Shown here: positions 61,893 through 64,000 of the stretch, piece after piece
Position numbering within the stretch: the stretch's first letter is position 1
Layout of the letters: each line of letters starts with the position of its first letter
Assembly (NCBI GenBank): GCA_963762075.1
Contig: CAVXJC010000006.1
Span: 434,001-498,000 of the forward strand
Direction of reading: 5' to 3'
From: JAOUEA01 sp963762075
GTDB lineage: Bacteria > Actinomycetota > UBA4738 > HRBIN12
Length of the DNA stretch: 64,000 nt
Program-made: the position numbers and the translations under genes
The notes under the pieces: generated by a model
Database searches by the model: none
What the model saw: the letters and a program-made list of their open reading frames with translations, nothing else
Told to the model about the DNA's origin: nothing

Positions 61893-61913
61893 CTCGCGGC
61901 TCGTAGCCCACGC

Positions 61914-62126
61914 TCAATCACCTCGGCCGAGGCCGGCTTCGAGGTCGGCCAGGCGGACCTTCACCTGCTGGACGAGCGGATCGCTTCCGATCGCCTCGGC
62001 TTCGCGCAGGGCTTCGGCGAGCAACTCGCCGGCTTGCTGCGCGCGGAGAGCACCCTTGTCGGCTGCCGCGTACTTCAGCTTCTCGTCAGCCTTCACGATG
62101 AGCTGGAAGATCTCGTCCGGCTCCAT
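61914..62126 (-). CDS. Small hypothetical protein (70 residues)
   Basis: Starts at the ATG at 62126 with a GAGGGAG site upstream (MEPDEIFQLIVKADEKLKYA). It is all helical and charged, and the repeat-like AGELLAEALREAEAIGSDPLVQQ gives a TPR-like impression. It has no membrane segment. It resembles small proteins of unknown role that are common in Actinomycetota. It converges on the anti-sigma gene with a 21-nt gap. Confidence 0.6.
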   Translation of the reverse strand: MEPDEIFQLIVKADEKLKYAAADKGALRAQQAGELLAEALREAEAIGSDPLVQQVKVRLADLEAGLGRGD

Positions 62127-62359
62127 ACTTCGCTCCCTCATGTCGGTGATGGAACGTTCGAACCGTACCGCGAGTCGACTCACCGAGTGTGGCCCCTGAT
62201 ACCGGCCGTGTCACACGACCTGGGTCAGGCGGCATGGGGGCTTCGAAACGTCCGGCGAACGGTGCGGGAACGTTCCCCGCAGGCCGTTCCCCTCCCCGCA
62301 CCGTCGTCGGACACTCTCGACAACCGCGTATCGCGGCGACCAGGACGAAGGGGGTTGGC

Positions 62360-62617
62360 ATGAGCACCCAGGTGCAGACTGGCATGGACGCCGACGAGGC
62401 GATCGAAGCGGACGCACGGCGGACCATCGTCCGCGCGCTCAACCGCGATCCGTATGACGTGTGGACCCGTGACAGCCTCGCCCGGTCCGTCGGCGTCTCG
62501 TCCGGCCTCGCGGGAAAGATCCTCGGTCAGCTCGCGAGTGCGGGCATGGTGCACCGGCTGAGCGGGCTCGACGGACTGGGCGAGGAGTACACGGTCGCCG
62601 GCGACGCCGACTACTGA
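62360..62617 (+). CDS. Small winged-helix protein (85 residues)
   Basis: An ATG at 62360 with a GAAGGGGG ribosome-binding site. Residues 18-78 read as a winged helix: RTIVRALNRDPYDVWTRDSLARSVGVSSGLAGKILGQLASAGMVHRL. The predicted recognition helix is SSGLAGKILGQL. No other domain is present. It is likely a DNA-binding regulator of unknown target. Confidence 0.55.
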   Translation: MSTQVQTGMDADEAIEADARRTIVRALNRDPYDVWTRDSLARSVGVSSGLAGKILGQLASAGMVHRLSGLDGLGEEYTVAGDADY

Positions 62618-62679
62618 TCTTGCTCGGACCCAGAGGCGAGATCCGGGGCGCTCGCAAGATAATCGTCGAAGCGCTCCCA

Positions 62680-63634
62680 TCACGGGTACGTTGTCGTCGC
62701 GAGCAGGCGAGCTTCCTCCTCGATCGCGGTGCGATCGCCGAGTCGGTCGAGCCATGCCGGTGGCAACGCCTGGGTGCCGTTGTAACGCACCGAGCAACGC
62801 ACCGGTGACCGCGGCGTTCGTGTCCGTGTCGCCGCGGAGGGCAACGACACCTCGAAGGCCGGGCTCGAACGCGCTTCCCTCGCCTGCGAGACGCATGGCG
62901 ACCCCGGCAGTGAAGAGGACGAACCCCTGATCGGGACCGTCGATCGGCCGATCGATACCCGCTGCCGCGACCAGGTACTCGAGCTCGTCGCCTCCCTCGC
63001 GGCCGGCGACGGCCCCGAGCGCATCGTGGACCACCGCCTCCGGCGGTTCGCCCCGAACGAGTGCCGCCGCCGTGAGCGTGACCGCGAGGCATGCGGTCCG
63101 GCAACGCTCGTCGGCATGGGTGATGGCGCTGAGCGCGGGTGCGGCCTCATGGAGCTCGCCGGGATGCGTCGCGTAGGCGAGGCCGAGCGGCGCGCAGCAC
63201 ATCACGCTCCCGTTGCCGGCGCTCACCTCGGGCCCACGGCGCCCGACGTACTCGCGCGCGGGATCGTCGTGCCCATCACGCCAGGCGGTCAACACGCGGC
63301 GTGTGAGATTCCCGACGTCGGGAGGCGACGTGGCGAACCACTCCAGGTGCCGGCGGAGCACGTCACGGGTATCGAGCTCGCCCCCCGCGTCGATCAGGCT
63401 GGTCCACACGTTCCGTGCCATGGCGGTGTCGTCGGTCGTCGTCCCCGGCGACAAGCCCATCCATGGAAGCTCCAACGCGGGAAGCGGATCGGGCACATCG
63501 TGTGCCCGTCGGAACTCGAACGGCGCCCCGAGCGCATCACCGAGCGCGAGGCCGAGGATGCTCGCGACGATGCGGTCTCTCGCGGCTTCCACACTGAACA
63601 TCGTCGCAGGCGGGCTGGTATCGTCGGTGGGCAT
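62680..63634 (-). CDS. ADP-ribosylglycohydrolase family protein, frameshifted
   Basis: Removes ADP-ribose from proteins or small molecules. From the ATG at 63634 (or 63601): VASILGLALGDALGAPFEFR, the metal motif GTTTDDTAMARN, GPEVSAGNGSVMCCAPLGLAY, then DTDTNAAVTGALLGA. Near 62785 the frame changes and the C-terminus continues in another frame as YNGTQALPPAWLDRLGDRTAIEEEARLL to 62680. The break is one extra base, or two missing. All Asp ligands for the two metal ions are in the first part. It is divergent from rpsD. Confidence 0.8.
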
Positions 63635-63694
63635 CGCGAAGGGCACGAGTTCCCGCAGCGCGCCTGTCGCACTCGGCGACGTCTTCACGGCTAG

Positions 63695-63748
63695 GGGCCG
63701 GATCCGGCCCACGCGCCCTGGCCAGCGGGAACACCCCATCGGGGCTGG
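63695..63748 (+). other. Palindrome and hairpin upstream of rpsD
   Basis: GGGCCGGATCCGGCCC (63695-63710) is a perfect 16-nt palindrome. Further down, CCAGC pairs with GCTGG around CCCC/GGGG. These may be part of the rpsD promoter region or a structured leader. Confidence 0.3.
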
Positions 63749-63763
63749 AGAACGTCGGAGACC

Positions 63764-64000
63764 ATGGACAAGATCGGACCCAAGCACCGAACGTGTAGGC
63801 GCGTCGGCGAACCGCTCTGCGGCCGGCCGAACTGCCCGTCGAACAAGCGACCCTACCCCCCCGGCATGCACGGGCGGGGCCGTAAGCGCATCTCGGAGTA
63901 CCAGACGCGGTTGGTCGAGAAGCAGAAGCTCCGCGCGATCTACGGGGTGAGCGAGAGTCAGATGCGCCGGTACTACGACGAGGCCACCGCGAGCATGGGC
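63764..64000 (+). CDS. rpsD: 30S ribosomal protein S4, 5' part, cut by window end
   Basis: The ATG at 63764 opens a frame to the window edge that reads MDKIGPKHRTCRRVGEPLC, GRPNCPSNKRPYPPGMHGRG, RKRISEYQTRLVEKQKLRAIYGVSESQMRRYY. This is the S4 N-terminal domain. The zinc-binding form is retained with H8, C11, C19 and C24, where Thermus S4 has four cysteines. S4 starts 30S assembly and can repress its own operon. No other ribosomal protein gene precedes it. Confidence 0.95.
   Translation, partial: MDKIGPKHRTCRRVGEPLCGRPNCPSNKRPYPPGMHGRGRKRISEYQTRLVEKQKLRAIYGVSESQMRRYYDEATASMG

Overview
The window is a GC-rich, densely coded stretch of bacterial chromosome, most likely from a deep-branching Actinomycetota. 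The evidence is a WhiB protein, an AdnA/AdnB-type helicase-nuclease pair, a UvrD2-like helicase with an HRDC domain, PASTA-bearing penicillin-binding protein, RipA-like NlpC/P60 endopeptidase, and many starts preceded at exactly 7 nt by a TANNNT box, the actinobacterial leaderless-promoter pattern. No prophage, transposase, integrase or CRISPR array was seen. The genus cannot be named from this sequence.

Layout. 0-6 kb: a plus-strand five-gene Dpp/Opp-type ABC importer (binding protein, two permeases, two ATPases). 6-13.7 kb: a winged-helix/coiled-coil orphan, a CaiB-type CoA transferase with a methyltransferase, then a minus-strand MoxR ATPase, small membrane protein and vWA protein set, and an ankyrin protein. 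13.7-15.7 kb: UvrD2-like helicase. 15.7-19.9 kb: a tightly packed minus-strand operon (HAD phosphatase, MenG-like methyltransferase, UbiA-like membrane protein, LysA-like PLP decarboxylase, VOC protein). 19.9-24 kb: a damaged stretch with at least six frameshifts (MpaB-like DUF2236, DUF5317, a NarL-class histidine kinase, a PGPGW protein) around a repeat-rich 0.6-kb intergenic region with tiny ORFs. 24-32.3 kb: DUF72, site-2 protease, adnA, adnB. 32.3-36.7 kb: cyclic-nucleotide-binding protein, Crp-like regulator, MBL-fold hydrolase, Nudix hydrolase, MidA-like methyltransferase.

36.7-41.4 kb: sugar ABC transporter genes without an ATPase, divergent from a secreted Asp-box (sialidase-like) protein. 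41.4-50.2 kb: a second complete Dpp/Opp operon on the minus strand, paralogous to the first, running straight into an isolated nuoD and an acyl-CoA dehydrogenase-like gene. 50.3-53.5 kb: selA-selB, the selenocysteine machinery, with a perfect 10-bp inverted repeat against the selA start. 53.6-58.6 kb: RidA, WhiB, NfeD-like protein, bifunctional PBP, YqeY. 58.6-64 kb: metallophosphoesterase overlapping tRNA-Pro(CGG), NlpC/P60 peptidase, an ECF sigma/anti-sigma pair, small proteins, ADP-ribosylglycohydrolase, and the 5' part of rpsD cut by the window end.

The joint picture is a monoderm heterotroph that imports peptides or oligosaccharides with membrane-tethered binding proteins, makes selenoproteins, repairs double-strand breaks with AdnAB, and probably starts many mRNAs without leaders. 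Several genes (near 20.3, 21.0, 21.2, 21.9, 22.5, 23.7, 34.8, 61.45 and 62.8 kb) carry apparent single-base frameshifts. Their clustering and homopolymer context suggest assembly error, though real decay cannot be excluded.
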